A stretch of 62,103 nt of DNA from Rhizomicrobium sp. (GCA_031291635.1 JARLIR010000068.1:1-62103), one strand, 5' to 3'; positions 25,298 through 35,194 are shown, numbered from the stretch's first letter. Notes: generated from the letters alone by a model not told the origin. Numbers and translations are program-made.

Positions 25298-27496
25298 ATG
25301 AAGTTCGTGTCCCTGCTGGCGCTTTGTGCGCTCGGCCTTACTGCCTCCGCTCAAGCCGAAGACGGCTATGATTTGTGGCTGCGCTATCACCCGCTGGAAA
25401 AGGCGGTGGCGTCCCATTACGCCGCAATCGGAGCCACGGTGGTGAGCGCCAGCCATTCCGAAACCGCCAATGTCACCCGCGACGAGTTGGTGCGCGGCCT
25501 CTCTGGCCTTTTGGCCAAGAAGGTGACGGCACGCGAGGCGATCAGTGGCAGCGGCGCGGTGCTGTTCGGCACACCGGAAAATTCGCGCACCATTGCGGCG
25601 CTGCATCTGCCGCTCGAAAAGCTGGGGCCTGAAGGCTATCTCATTCGCGCCGTTGTGGTGAAGGGCAAGCCGGTCACGGTGATCGCAGGCAATAGCGATG
25701 TCGGCGTGCTTTATGGCGCCTTTCGCTTTCTGAAAGTGATCCAGACGCGGGCGCCCGTCGACCATATCGATATCGCCTCGGCACCGAAGGTGAAGCTGCG
25801 CCTTCTCAACCATTGGGACAATCTCGATGGTTCGGTGGAGCGTGGTTATGCCGGGTCCTCCATCTTCAATTGGTGGGAGCTTCCTGCCCATTCCTCCCAG
25901 CGCATGATCGATTATGCCAGGGCCAATGCCTCGGTCGGCATCAACGGCACGGTTTTGATCAATGTGAATGCCTCATCCTTGATCCTGACGCGGGAATGGC
26001 TGAGCAAAGTCGCCCGTCTCGCCGATACCTTCCGGCCCTATGGCATCAAGGTTTACCTCGTTGCCCGCTTTAGCGCCCCCATCGAAATTGGTGGCCTGAA
26101 AACCGCCGATCCGCTCGATCCCGCAGTGCGTGCCTGGTGGAAGAACAAGACGGACGAGATCTATCACACCATTCCCGATTTCGGCGGCTTCGTGGTGAAA
26201 GCCAATTCCGAAGGCCAGCCGGGACCGCAGGATTACGGCCGCGGTCATGCCGATGGCGCCAATATGATGGCCGAAGCTTTAGCGCCGCATGGCGGCGTCG
26301 TGATGTGGCGCGCCTTTGTCTATTCCCACGAAGTGCCGGTGGATCGCGTCAAACAAGCCTATGACGAATTCAAGCCGCTCGATGGCAAGTTTCGCGACAA
26401 CGTCATCGTGCAGGTCAAGAATGGCCCGCTCGATTTCCAGCCGCGCGAGCCCTTCAGCCCGCTCTTCGGCGCCATGCCTGCCACCGCGATGGGCATGGAA
26501 GTTGAGATCACCAAGGAATATCTCGGCTTCAACACCCATCTCGTTTACCTGGGAACGCTGTGGCAGGAGGTGCTCGACAGCGACACCTTTGCCAAAGGGC
26601 CGGGCTCGACGGTGGCCAAAGTGGTCGATGGCACGCTGTTCGACAAAAAGCTGACATTGATGGCGGGCGTGGCCAATATCGGCTCCGACCGCAATTGGTG
26701 CGGCTCCATTTTCGATCAAGCCAATTGGTACGCCTTTGGGCGGCTGGCTTGGGACCCGGAAGCGCAGGCCAAAGACATTGCCAGCGATTGGGTCAAGATG
26801 ACCTTCACGGACAATCCCGTGTTCGATGCGGCGGCGGTCACATTGATGATGGGCTCGCGCGAAACCGCGGTGAATTACATGACGCCGCTGGGGCTGGCCC
26901 ATCAAATGGGAACCTCCGGCCATTATGGTCCCGGGCCTTGGGTCGACAATGTCGGCCGGCCCGATTGGAATCCGGTCTATTACCATCGCGCGGACGCCCA
27001 AGGGATCGGCTTTGACCGTTCGCCCTCGGGCAGCGATGCCGTGAGCCAATATGCGCCGGTATTGCGGGATCGCTTGGCCAAGGTCGAAACCACACCGGAA
27101 AACGAGCTGCTGTGGTTCCACCATGTGCCGTGGAGCCAGCCGATGAAATCCGGCCGCAGTTTGTGGGACGAGCTGGTGACGCATTACAGCCAAGGTGTTT
27201 CGCAAGTCGAGACCATGGCCGCCAGCTGGGCCAAGCTGAAGCCTTATGTCGATGCCGAACGCTTCGACATCACGGCCGATTATTTGCGGATCCAGCGGCG
27301 GGATGCGCAGCTCTGGCGCGATGCCAGCGTCGCCTATTTCGCTAGCCTTTCGCATTTGCCTTTGCCGGCGGGTGAAAAAGCGCCTTTGCACAGCCTTGGC
27401 TATTATGAAGCGCTCGAATTTCCTTATGCACCGGGCCAAGGCACTCCTGGGCGTAAAATCAAGCCGCCGCCAGTCGATGATGCGCCCTCGCCCTGA
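25298..27496 (+). CDS. GH67 alpha-glucuronidase, exported (copy 1)
   Basis: Removes (4-O-methyl-)glucuronic acid from the non-reducing end of xylo-oligosaccharides (732 aa). The three catalytic acids recalled for Cellvibrio GlcA67A (Glu292, Asp365, Glu393) have clear counterparts at almost identical spacing: Glu305 (NSEGQPGPQDYG), Asp379 (NGPLDFQPREPF) and Glu407 (ITKEYLGF). A Sec signal peptide (1-20, ending SAQA) indicates periplasmic action, so glucuronate would be freed before uptake. It lies 20 bases after the lipoprotein gene and 24 before a paralogue. The ribosome-binding site is weak. Confidence 0.95.
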   Translation: MKFVSLLALCALGLTASAQAEDGYDLWLRYHPLEKAVASHYAAIGATVVSASHSETANVTRDELVRGLSGLLAKKVTAREAISGSGAVLFGTPENSRTIAALHLPLEKLGPEGYLIRAVVVKGKPVTVIAGNSDVGVLYGAFRFLKVIQTRAPVDHIDIASAPKVKLRLLNHWDNLDGSVERGYAGSSIFNWWELPAHSSQRMIDYARANASVGINGTVLINVNASSLILTREWLSKVARLADTFRPYGIKVYLVARFSAPIEIGGLKTADPLDPAVRAWWKNKTDEIYHTIPDFGGFVVKANSEGQPGPQDYGRGHADGANMMAEALAPHGGVVMWRAFVYSHEVPVDRVKQAYDEFKPLDGKFRDNVIVQVKNGPLDFQPREPFSPLFGAMPATAMGMEVEITKEYLGFNTHLVYLGTLWQEVLDSDTFAKGPGSTVAKVVDGTLFDKKLTLMAGVANIGSDRNWCGSIFDQANWYAFGRLAWDPEAQAKDIASDWVKMTFTDNPVFDAAAVTLMMGSRETAVNYMTPLGLAHQMGTSGHYGPGPWVDNVGRPDWNPVYYHRADAQGIGFDRSPSGSDAVSQYAPVLRDRLAKVETTPENELLWFHHVPWSQPMKSGRSLWDELVTHYSQGVSQVETMAASWAKLKPYVDAERFDITADYLRIQRRDAQLWRDASVAYFASLSHLPLPAGEKAPLHSLGYYEALEFPYAPGQGTPGRKIKPPPVDDAPSP

Positions 27497-27520
27497 TGGG
27501 GGCAGAAGAAGGATAGTGGC

Positions 27521-29710
27521 ATGAAGCGGGGCCTTTTTTTCGCGGGACTCTGTGCTGCGGTTGTTGCTGTCTGCGCGCAAGCCGAAGACGGCTATGATCT
27601 CTGGCTGCGTTATCACCCGTTGGAGAAGGCGGCGGTGGCGCGCTATCGCCCGCTCGCCAGCGCTGTGGTTGTGGCTGGCCAGTCGCCCACCGCGGCGGCG
27701 GCGCGTGAAGAGTTGCTGCGGGGGCTCTCCGGGCTGTTAGGACGCCCGGAAACGCTCGAAACCCAATTCCTGCACAGCGGCACGATTTTGGTCGGAACCC
27801 CGGCGCAATCGCCGGTCATCGCGGCGCTCAAGCTGCCCCTCGCCAAAGCGGGAGACGAGGGCTTCGTGCTGCGCAGCGCGACGGTAAAGGGCAAGACGGT
27901 TACGGTGATCACGGGCAATAGCGATGTCGGCGTTCTCCACGGCACCTTCGCCTATTTGCGGCTGCTGCAGACCCGCCAGCCTATCGATCATCTCGATGTG
28001 ATCTCAGCGCCCAAGATCAAACTGCGCATGCTCGACCATTGGGACAATGTCGACCGCACCATCGAGCGCGGCTATGCCGGTTTTTCGATCATCAATTGGT
28101 TTGAGCTGCCCGGCCATGTCAGCCCGCAGTTTAAGGATTATGCCCGCGCCAATGCCTCGCTGGGCCTCAACGGCACGGTGCTGACCAATCCCTCCGGCAC
28201 CAGCTTTGCCGTCGCTTTGACGGAACCGTGGCTGAAAAAATCCGCGGCCCTGGCGGCGGTGATGCGGCCTTACGGTATCAAAATTTATCTCTCTGCCCGC
28301 TTCAGTGCGCCGATGGAAATTGGCGGCCTCAAGACCGCCGATCCGCTCGATCCGGCCGTGCGCCAATGGTGGAAAGACAAAGCGGACGAGATCTACCGCA
28401 TCATTCCCGATTTCGGCGGCTTTCTGGTCAAGGCCAATTCGGAAGGCCAGCCAGGTCCGCAGGATTACGGGCGCAGCCATGCCGACGGCGCCAATATGAT
28501 GGCCGACGCCTTGGCGCCGCATGGCGGCATCGTGCTCTGGCGGGCCTTTGTCTATTCGCTCAAACCCGAAGACCGCGTGCGCCAAGCCTATAGCGAGTTC
28601 AAACCCTATGACGGCCAGTTCCGCGACAATGTCGTGGTGCAATCCAAGAACGGGCCGCTCGATTTCCAGCCGCGCGAGCCCTTTAGCCCCATCTTCGGTG
28701 GTATGAGCAAAACCAGCACCGGCATGGAATTTCAGATCACCAAGGAATATCTCGGCTTCGAGATCCACCTCGTTTATCTCGGCACCATGTGGCAGGAAGT
28801 TCTGCGCTCCGAGACCTATGCCAAGGGGCCGGGCTCCAGCGTGGCTAGAGTGGTCGATGGTTCGCTCTTTGACCGCAAACTCACCTCCATCGCGGGCGCA
28901 TCAAATATCGGCACAGCGCGCAATTGGTGTGGTTCGATTTTCGATCAAGCCAATTGGTACGCCTTCGGCCGTCTGGCCTGGGATCCTGACCTGGACGCTA
29001 AAGCGATCGCCGAAGAGTGGGTGAAGATGACCTTCACATCCGATCCGGCCTTCGTCTCGCCAGTGGTGGCGATGATGATGGGCTCGCGCGAGACCGCCGT
29101 CGATTACATGATGCCCTTCGGCCTTGCCCATCAAATGGCGACTAGCCACCATTACGGTCCTGGCCCTTGGGTGAATAATGCCGGGCGCGCCGATTGGAAT
29201 CCGGTCTATTACAATCGTGCCGATGCGGGTGGCATCGGGGTTGACCGCACGGCGAGCGGTTCCAATGCCATCGAGCAATATGCTCCGGCCCTGGCCAAAC
29301 AGTTTGCTGATCCCGCGACAACGCCTGAAAATTTGCTGCTGTGGTTTCACCACCTGCCATGGAGCTATCGCATGGCCAGTGGCGCGACTCTGTGGGACGC
29401 ACTGGTGTCGCATTATGATGGTGGCGTGAAGCAGGTGGCGGTGATGCAGACGCAATGGGCAGCGCTAAAACCCTATGTCGATGAAGAACGCTTCACGATC
29501 ACGAATGATTTTCTCGCCATGCAGAAGGACAACGCCATGCTCTGGCGTGACGCGAGCATCGCCTATTTTCAGTCTCTCTCGGGTCTGCCTTTGCCGAATG
29601 GCGTTTCGGCGCCAGCCCAACCCTTGTCCTATTACGAAGCCCTGCGCTTGCCCTTTGCGCCCGGCAGTCCGGGCAGGACGGCGGCGCCGTTCCGTGAGGA
29701 GCGGGACTAG
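27521..29710 (+). CDS. GH67 alpha-glucuronidase, exported (copy 2)
   Basis: Tandem paralogue of the preceding GH67 enzyme (729 aa). Long blocks are identical (EDGYDLWLRYHPLEKA after the signal peptide, NSEGQPGPQDYGR, GPLDFQPREPFSP). Catalytic residues correspond to Glu308, Asp381 and Glu409. The signal peptide (1-21) differs in sequence but serves the same purpose. Differences cluster in the N-terminal domain and around 225-250, which may affect substrate preference. AAGGATAGTGGC precedes the ATG. It ends the gene run that began at 20028; no terminator was recognised after it. Confidence 0.94.
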   Translation: MKRGLFFAGLCAAVVAVCAQAEDGYDLWLRYHPLEKAAVARYRPLASAVVVAGQSPTAAAAREELLRGLSGLLGRPETLETQFLHSGTILVGTPAQSPVIAALKLPLAKAGDEGFVLRSATVKGKTVTVITGNSDVGVLHGTFAYLRLLQTRQPIDHLDVISAPKIKLRMLDHWDNVDRTIERGYAGFSIINWFELPGHVSPQFKDYARANASLGLNGTVLTNPSGTSFAVALTEPWLKKSAALAAVMRPYGIKIYLSARFSAPMEIGGLKTADPLDPAVRQWWKDKADEIYRIIPDFGGFLVKANSEGQPGPQDYGRSHADGANMMADALAPHGGIVLWRAFVYSLKPEDRVRQAYSEFKPYDGQFRDNVVVQSKNGPLDFQPREPFSPIFGGMSKTSTGMEFQITKEYLGFEIHLVYLGTMWQEVLRSETYAKGPGSSVARVVDGSLFDRKLTSIAGASNIGTARNWCGSIFDQANWYAFGRLAWDPDLDAKAIAEEWVKMTFTSDPAFVSPVVAMMMGSRETAVDYMMPFGLAHQMATSHHYGPGPWVNNAGRADWNPVYYNRADAGGIGVDRTASGSNAIEQYAPALAKQFADPATTPENLLLWFHHLPWSYRMASGATLWDALVSHYDGGVKQVAVMQTQWAALKPYVDEERFTITNDFLAMQKDNAMLWRDASIAYFQSLSGLPLPNGVSAPAQPLSYYEALRLPFAPGSPGRTAAPFREERD

Positions 29711-29752
29711 GTATTCAACACACTGCCCAGCACACTGGCCGCGACATCGGTT

Positions 29753-29766
29753 TGATACCGATATCA
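29753..29766. promoter_or_regulatory. LacI-type operator-like site, distal to TonB receptor
   Basis: TGATACCGATATCA matches all fixed positions of TGNTANCGNTANCA. It lies 43 bases after the second GH67 stop and 221 bases, centre to centre, from the receptor-proximal site, a distance compatible with repressor looping. Confidence 0.62.
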
Positions 29767-29973
29767 GTTGTCCCGCCGATTCAGTGGCTTGTTACATTAA
29801 CTAGAATGAATATAAAGCATACTGTTCACAAAAGTGATGTTTTATATATCTTAATGAATGTATTATATATCAATATCGCTGGTGCCTTTGCGGCAACACC
29901 TTGTCCTATTTGTGTTGCATGATCCCTCTGTGTCCTTGACGGTATCAGCAACGCGGAATAATTCTAGGCCTAC

Positions 29974-29987
29974 TGGTACCGCTAACA
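29974..29987. promoter_or_regulatory. LacI-type operator-like site, proximal to TonB receptor
   Basis: TGGTACCGCTAACA matches all fixed positions of TGNTANCGNTANCA. It is 143 bases before the receptor start. Confidence 0.65.
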
Positions 29988-30130
29988 TCAGCGAGACAGG
30001 TGTTGTCGAATGGGCAACCTAGGTCGGGCTAGTAGGAGATTTCACCAAGCAGTCTGACCAATAGGTCATCCGTAACGGCGATTGGGTCATCGAACCCGCA
30101 AAGATAGCGCCACATAGGGGAGGAACATTT

Positions 30131-33100
30131 ATGAGTTCAGCAATGAAGACTCGCACGCGTTTGCTCAGCACGACAGTGCTTGCAGGCGTGGGCTTACTGC
30201 TCGCAGCACCGGCCTTCGGCCAAGCTGGAGAATCGCTGGAAACGGTGACTGTGACCGGCTACCGCGCCAGCTTGCAAGATTCGACCAACGCAAAGCGCGC
30301 CTCGGTGAGCTTCTCCGATGCGGTTTTTGCCGAAGACATCGGCAAGTTCCCGGATACCAACATCGCCGAAGCCTTCAACCGCATTCCGGGTATCACGATT
30401 ACCCGTGAAAACGACGGTTCGGGCATGCGCGTTGCTATTCGCGGTCTCGACACCAACCACGTCAAGATCACGCTGAATGGCGCAGTCGTTTCGACGGCCT
30501 CCACCGGTAATACCGATTCCGGCGGCGCCAACCGCGAAGTCGACCTTAACATCTTCCCGATCGAATTGTTCTCGCAGTTGACGGTCAGCAAGACCGCGAC
30601 CGCCGATCAGCTCGAAGGCGGCGCCGCAGGCGTGGTCGCGATGCGCAGCTTGCGCCCGTTCGACAACCCAGGCACGCATGTCTCTTATAACCTTCAGGGT
30701 TCGGACTACGCCCGCAATGGCAATATCGGCGAGCGCGGCACTCTGATCGCCAGCTACACCGATGGTCCGTTCGGCGTTTTGATCGGCCTCTCCGGCCAGG
30801 TCAACCGCCCCATGACCACGGGCTATGAAGGCGCCTTCAACAACCTGACGACGCTGCAGCTTACCGACGTTCAATTTTATACCCCTGCACAGCTCACGGC
30901 TTTCGAAGCTGCCAAGGGCTTGGGTCACGGGCAATACCCTTCCTCCACCACAGACCCTAATCACACCTCCTGGTGTAGCCCGCTCACCCTGTCGTCTCCT
31001 GGCACGACCAGCACCGTAACCACGACGACCTGTAACCCCAATGGTGGCGTGAACGGTTGGAGCTTGCCGAATCCGCCAGCCAATTCGCCTCCTGGCACAG
31101 CGGCTCTGTTCCCCAATACGGGCGTACCAGCCTCTTATGTCGGCCAGCCGATCAACAACGCCAATTTGCTTGCTCTTAACCCGGGCTTGTCGATCACCCA
31201 GATCGCCAGCGGGCTAATTCCGCGTACCGGCCGCCCCATGTTCGAAAAGGGCACGCGCGACCGTTACAACGGCATCTTGTCGTTCGAATATCGTCCTACC
31301 GATGGTCTCCATTTCTATTTGGACAACATCCTCGGCGTGCTCGAGAACAACCTCAATCGTGAGGATCTGCTCTGGGCCGGCCGTAGCGGCAACTCCATTC
31401 CAATGAACGAGAAGATCGACGCCAACAACGTCGTCACTTCTGGTGATTTCGCGAATGCTTACATGCAGCTGGAAGCCCGTCCCTATAAGGAAAAGTCGGA
31501 CTACATCAGCATTAACCCGGGCATGGACTGGCAGGTTAACGATCTGCTGAACGTCAAGGCGCAGGTGAACTATAGCCGCGCGCACTTCTTCCGCGATTCA
31601 CCGACCTTCTTGTTCTCGACCCCGCTTGGCGTTCTGCACTACGACAACACCGGCGCGATTCCGACCTTCTCCATGTCGGGTCTGCCTGGTTCCGGCGGTC
31701 TGCAGGATCCCACCAACTATGGCTGGTACACCAGCTCGGCCCTGCGTCTGCAGCAAGAGCGTCGCTACCAGTTCACCAAGGGCGCCCACACCGACGTCAA
31801 ATACGGCGGCGATGACTTTGCCATTCAGGTCGGCGCGGCCTACGACGAAGCCTATCGTCTGATCCGCGGCTACGACAACGGTACCGCCTATGGCGAGGCC
31901 GGTTGTAACTTGAACCCGACAGTCGCTTTGCCGAGCCCGAACAGCACCTTCGGCTGCGCCGTCACTCCGGGCACGATTCCCTCGGCTTGGGCGACCAACT
32001 GGGGCACAGGCTATTCGGCGGGCATGGGCGCGCTTCCGACGGCAGGAACTCCGCTGCTGCCGAATTCGGCCATCGCGCAATATCTGTCGCCTGGTCCGAA
32101 CGGCTTCGCTTTGGTTGACTATGCCGGCCTCAAGAAAGCGACGAACTACAATTACTACGCCACAACACCGGCTCTGGGCGCTGCTGCCAACCTGCAGGAT
32201 CCGGGTCGTACCGGTTTCAGCACCGGCACCAACACCGGCATCAGCTCCGGCATCATCGACGAGAAGACGCAAGGCTTCTACGCCCAGATTTCTGGCACCC
32301 TGCATCGCGGTGAGCAGAAGCTGAAATACATCATTGGTGGTCGCTGGATTCGCACGGAACAGGCCCTCACAGGCTACACCAGTGTTGCTGATCCGCGGAA
32401 CGCCGCCCAGTCTCTGGGTGACGGTGCGCGGTATCCCAACTACATCACACCGACCACGATGAAGGGCTCGTATTCGGCCTTCTTGCCGTCTGCGACCTTT
32501 GCCTGGGAAGTGATGGATGACTTCCAGATCAGAGGCGCCGTGTCGCGCACGATGACGCGGGCGGACCCCTCCAAGATGTTGCCGCAGTTGTCCGGTGGCG
32601 GCTCGGGTGCGGATAGCTGGAACCTCGGCAACCCGAACCTGAAGCCCTTCTACTCCACCAATATCGACCTTGGCGCCGAGCTCTACACCGGCGGCGAAGG
32701 CTATATTGGCGTCGGCCTCTTCCGGAAGATGCTGACAGGCTTCCCGAGCAACTTCACCACCTCGCAGAAGTTCCCCTGGTTGGCTCAGTTCGGCTACACC
32801 CTCGCGAACTTCACGCCTGGCTCGACGCAGTTTAACAACATCACCAACCAAGCCATCGCGAGCGGTTGCTACAACGCAGCAGCGCAGACGGCCGATTGCG
32901 TCAACATCAACGTGACGCAAGCGAAGAACGCCACAGGCCTCGAGACCATCAAGGGCTTGGAAGCCAACTGGGTCCAGCCGCTCGACTTCTATCTCGAGCA
33001 GTTCGGCCTCAAGGGCTTCGGTTGGACGGCGAACGCCACGTTCATCAGCACCAAGACGACGGCCGGCAGTGCGGCTCCGTCGGTCGTGCTCAACGTGTCT

Positions 33101-33451
33101 CCGGTCACCTACAACCTGACCAGCTACTACGATAATGATGGCGTCATGGTGAAGGCGTCCTACGCCTATCAGCGCGGCACCATCACGAACTCGAACGTGT
33201 ATGGCATCATCTCGAACGTGCCGTCCTTCACGGTCGAACGTTCGATGGACTACGGTCAGCTCGACCTGTCCTCCAGCGTTAAGCTCTCCAAGTTCTTCGG
33301 CGAACTGCCAAGCGATCCGGACTTCACCTTCGACGTGCAGAACCTGACGCACGCCAAAGTCGGCCGTTCGTACAAGCAGTTCACCAACCTGATGAACTAC
33401 TCCTACAACCCCGGTTCGTTGTTCCTGCTCGGCGTTCGCGGCAGCTTCTAA
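30131..33451 (+). CDS. TonB-dependent outer-membrane receptor
   Basis: Large outer-membrane beta-barrel receptor (1106 aa) with a Sec signal (about 1-32) and TonB box ETVTVTGYR (37-45). The plug domain follows (AFNRIPGITITRENDGSG, IRGLDTNHVKITLNGA), and the barrel ends in phenylalanine (LLGVRGSF) as expected for outer-membrane insertion. Size and N terminus match sugar-transporting receptors of Caulobacter/Xanthomonas type rather than siderophore receptors. Between xylanase and xylose genes and under operator-like sites, it probably imports xylo-oligosaccharides. The cargo is inferred from context only. A strong GGGGAGGA ribosome-binding site supports the start, and two hairpins follow it. 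Confidence 0.94.
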   Translation: MSSAMKTRTRLLSTTVLAGVGLLLAAPAFGQAGESLETVTVTGYRASLQDSTNAKRASVSFSDAVFAEDIGKFPDTNIAEAFNRIPGITITRENDGSGMRVAIRGLDTNHVKITLNGAVVSTASTGNTDSGGANREVDLNIFPIELFSQLTVSKTATADQLEGGAAGVVAMRSLRPFDNPGTHVSYNLQGSDYARNGNIGERGTLIASYTDGPFGVLIGLSGQVNRPMTTGYEGAFNNLTTLQLTDVQFYTPAQLTAFEAAKGLGHGQYPSSTTDPNHTSWCSPLTLSSPGTTSTVTTTTCNPNGGVNGWSLPNPPANSPPGTAALFPNTGVPASYVGQPINNANLLALNPGLSITQIASGLIPRTGRPMFEKGTRDRYNGILSFEYRPTDGLHFYLDNILGVLENNLNREDLLWAGRSGNSIPMNEKIDANNVVTSGDFANAYMQLEARPYKEKSDYISINPGMDWQVNDLLNVKAQVNYSRAHFFRDSPTFLFSTPLGVLHYDNTGAIPTFSMSGLPGSGGLQDPTNYGWYTSSALRLQQERRYQFTKGAHTDVKYGGDDFAIQVGAAYDEAYRLIRGYDNGTAYGEAGCNLNPTVALPSPNSTFGCAVTPGTIPSAWATNWGTGYSAGMGALPTAGTPLLPNSAIAQYLSPGPNGFALVDYAGLKKATNYNYYATTPALGAAANLQDPGRTGFSTGTNTGISSGIIDEKTQGFYAQISGTLHRGEQKLKYIIGGRWIRTEQALTGYTSVADPRNAAQSLGDGARYPNYITPTTMKGSYSAFLPSATFAWEVMDDFQIRGAVSRTMTRADPSKMLPQLSGGGSGADSWNLGNPNLKPFYSTNIDLGAELYTGGEGYIGVGLFRKMLTGFPSNFTTSQKFPWLAQFGYTLANFTPGSTQFNNITNQAIASGCYNAAAQTADCVNINVTQAKNATGLETIKGLEANWVQPLDFYLEQFGLKGFGWTANATFISTKTTAGSAAPSVVLNVSPVTYNLTSYYDNDGVMVKASYAYQRGTITNSNVYGIISNVPSFTVERSMDYGQLDLSSSVKLSKFFGELPSDPDFTFDVQNLTHAKVGRSYKQFTNLMNYSYNPGSLFLLGVRGSF

Positions 33452-33469
33452 TCCGTGGTCTAAATGTCT

Positions 33470-33550
33470 GCCGGCCCCTTCACAAAAGGGACCGGCGGGC
33501 CCCTCCCTCAAGGCCAATCGCGGCGCATCGCAAGGTGCGCCGCTTTTTTT
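33470..33550 (+). terminator. Double-hairpin terminator after TonB receptor
   Basis: Two consecutive stem-loops: GCCGGCCCCTT / AAGGGACCGGC (33470-33496, one mismatch) and GCGGCGCA / TGCGCCGC (33520-33543). A run of seven T follows the second (33544-33550). Confidence 0.88.
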
Positions 33551-33678
33551 GTTGCCGTCCTTATCGCGCTCATGTGCCATCTAGAGCTGCGACAGCGCTG
33601 TCTTGATGCTGCACGCCGCACCGGCCTCCCGTGTTTTTGATGGCTTGAATGCGCGAAGTTGGTGTAAAAGGCGCGCCC

Positions 33679-35142
33679 ATGAACACAAAAGAAAACCCCG
33701 CATCCGCCCCGCGTCTCAGCTCCAAAACACTCTCGGCTGCCAAGCCTGGTGTCGTGCTGCCCAAATACGACCGCAGCAAAACGACGATCGGTATTGTGCA
33801 TTTTGGGCCAGGCGCGTTTCATAGAGGCCATCAGGCCTGCTATATCGACTCGCTGCTGGAGAAGGATCCGCGCTGGGCGATTTGCGGCGTCGAGCTCATG
33901 CCGACGGGCCTCGCCGAATTGGCGGTGCCGCAGGATCATCTTTATGTCGTCGCCGAATTGGACGCCGAAATTCATTACCGCGTTGTTGGTTCGCACACGG
34001 AATATCTCAAGGCCCATGGCGAATCCGATAAGATTTTCGCCCGTCTCAACGATCCCAAAGTCAAACTGGTCACCATGACCGTCACCGAGAAGGGCTATTG
34101 CCTGGACGGCGTCGGTGAACTCGATCTGAACCACCCGGCCATCAAGGCCGACCTCGAAAATCCCACCGCCCCCAAGAGCTTGGTGGGTTGGGTGACCGAA
34201 GGTCTCGCCCGCCGCAAAGCCGCCGGCATGGTGCCCTTCATCCCGGTGTCCTGCGATAACATGGTGATGAACGGCCACAAGTTGCACGGCGCTGTGCTGA
34301 AATACGCCAAGGCGCGCGGCGACGCGGAGCTGACGGCCTGGATCGCCGACAATGTGAAGTTCCCCTCGACCATGGTCGATTCGATCACGCCGGCAGCGAC
34401 CGACGAATTGAAGGATCGCATCGAAGCCGAAACGGGCTTACGCGACGAATCTCCGGTCCAGCGCGAAGCCTTCCTGCAATGGGTGGTGGAAGACATTCTG
34501 GGTGAGGATGCGCCGGATCTGGCCAGCGTCGGTGTGATGCTGACCAAGGATGTGGCGGCGCACGAATTTGCCAAGCTGCGTCTGCTCAACGGTGCTCACT
34601 CGACATTGGCTTATGCCGGTCTGATGCGCGGCCGTGAGTCGGTTGGCGAGGCGATGGCTGATCTCAAGCTCAGCCATGCCGTCGAATTGATGATGCGCGA
34701 AGACATCGTGCCGACCTTGCACAAGACGCCGGGCCTTAACTTCAACGCCTATATCAGCGATCTGCTCGACCGTTTCCGCAATCCGGCCTTGACACACAAG
34801 CTCATTCAGATTGCCTCGGATGGCTCGCAGAAGTTGCCCTACCGGATCGTCGGTTCGCTGGTCGATGCCTTGAAGGGCGGGCGCAGCATCCGCCGCTTTA
34901 CGATTTCGTTGGGCGCTTGGATGCGTTTTGTGGTGCGCCAAGCCAAGGCCGATATCGTCCTGCAGGACCCTCTGCACGAAAAGCTCGCCGCGCTGGGCAA
35001 GAGCTGCACGGGCGAGGCCGCCCACGATGTCCCGAAATTCCTCGCTTTGCGCGAAATGTTCTCCGAGGAACTGGCTGGAAATGCGCTGTTTATTGCTGCC
35101 ATAACAGCCGCTTATACGGATTTTGAAGCCCTGCTCGACTAG
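33679..35142 (+). CDS. uxuB: Mannitol dehydrogenase-family fructuronate reductase
   Basis: Long-chain polyol dehydrogenase (487 aa) that interconverts D-fructuronate and D-mannonate with NAD(H). The family's catalytic set is present with exact spacing: Lys299, Asn304 and His307 in KLRLLNGAHS. HFGPGAFHRGHQ (residues about 41-52) is the nucleotide-binding segment. The motif SCDNMVMNG replaces the commoner SCDN-x-P-x-NG. UxuB is preferred over mannitol dehydrogenase because ManD, the next pathway enzyme, is in the same window and GH67 enzymes release glucuronate. The start at 33679 has AAAAGGCG upstream; an in-frame ATG at 33649 is less likely. Glucuronate isomerase (UxaC), KdgK and KdgA are not in the window. 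Confidence 0.9.
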   Translation: MNTKENPASAPRLSSKTLSAAKPGVVLPKYDRSKTTIGIVHFGPGAFHRGHQACYIDSLLEKDPRWAICGVELMPTGLAELAVPQDHLYVVAELDAEIHYRVVGSHTEYLKAHGESDKIFARLNDPKVKLVTMTVTEKGYCLDGVGELDLNHPAIKADLENPTAPKSLVGWVTEGLARRKAAGMVPFIPVSCDNMVMNGHKLHGAVLKYAKARGDAELTAWIADNVKFPSTMVDSITPAATDELKDRIEAETGLRDESPVQREAFLQWVVEDILGEDAPDLASVGVMLTKDVAAHEFAKLRLLNGAHSTLAYAGLMRGRESVGEAMADLKLSHAVELMMREDIVPTLHKTPGLNFNAYISDLLDRFRNPALTHKLIQIASDGSQKLPYRIVGSLVDALKGGRSIRRFTISLGAWMRFVVRQAKADIVLQDPLHEKLAALGKSCTGEAAHDVPKFLALREMFSEELAGNALFIAAITAAYTDFEALLD

Positions 35143-35151
35143 CCTGTTATG

Positions 35152-35194
35152 TTGGCGCCGCTGACCCGCAAATGGGTAGGACAAGCGGCGCCAA
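35152..35194. other. Long inverted repeat after uxuB
   Basis: TTGGCGCCGCT and AGCGGCGCCAA form a perfect 11-bp inverted repeat separated by 21 nt, nine bases after the uxuB stop. No T-run follows; its right arm touches the palindrome core TAGCGCTA (35195-35202). It may be a transcript-end hairpin for uxuB. Confidence 0.5.

Larger units (their letters stand above)
29711..30130. promoter_or_regulatory. Regulatory region upstream of TonB-dependent receptor
   Basis: A 420-base gap without a credible gene. It contains two full operator-like palindromes (29753-29766 and 29974-29987), a half-site (TGACGGTATCA, 29937-29947) and, between them, a very AT-rich block (about 29800-29875) with two TTATATATC direct repeats. 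The ribosome-binding site GGGGAGGA lies just before 30131. The AT-rich block may help promoter melting or bind a nucleoid protein. Confidence 0.6.

Noticed and set aside
25298..29710. Tandem GH67 pair considered as a recent exact duplication or assembly artefact
   Set aside because: The copies differ in signal peptide, length and many residues throughout, so they are diverged paralogues.
29820..29875. AT-rich block considered as an insertion-element remnant or attachment site
   Set aside because: No terminal inverted repeats, transposase fragment, tRNA or target duplication were seen; a promoter-associated element explains it better.
31598..33580. A 660-codon minus-strand frame opposite the TonB receptor
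   Set aside because: No family features; it covers the receptor and its terminator, which argues against a real gene.
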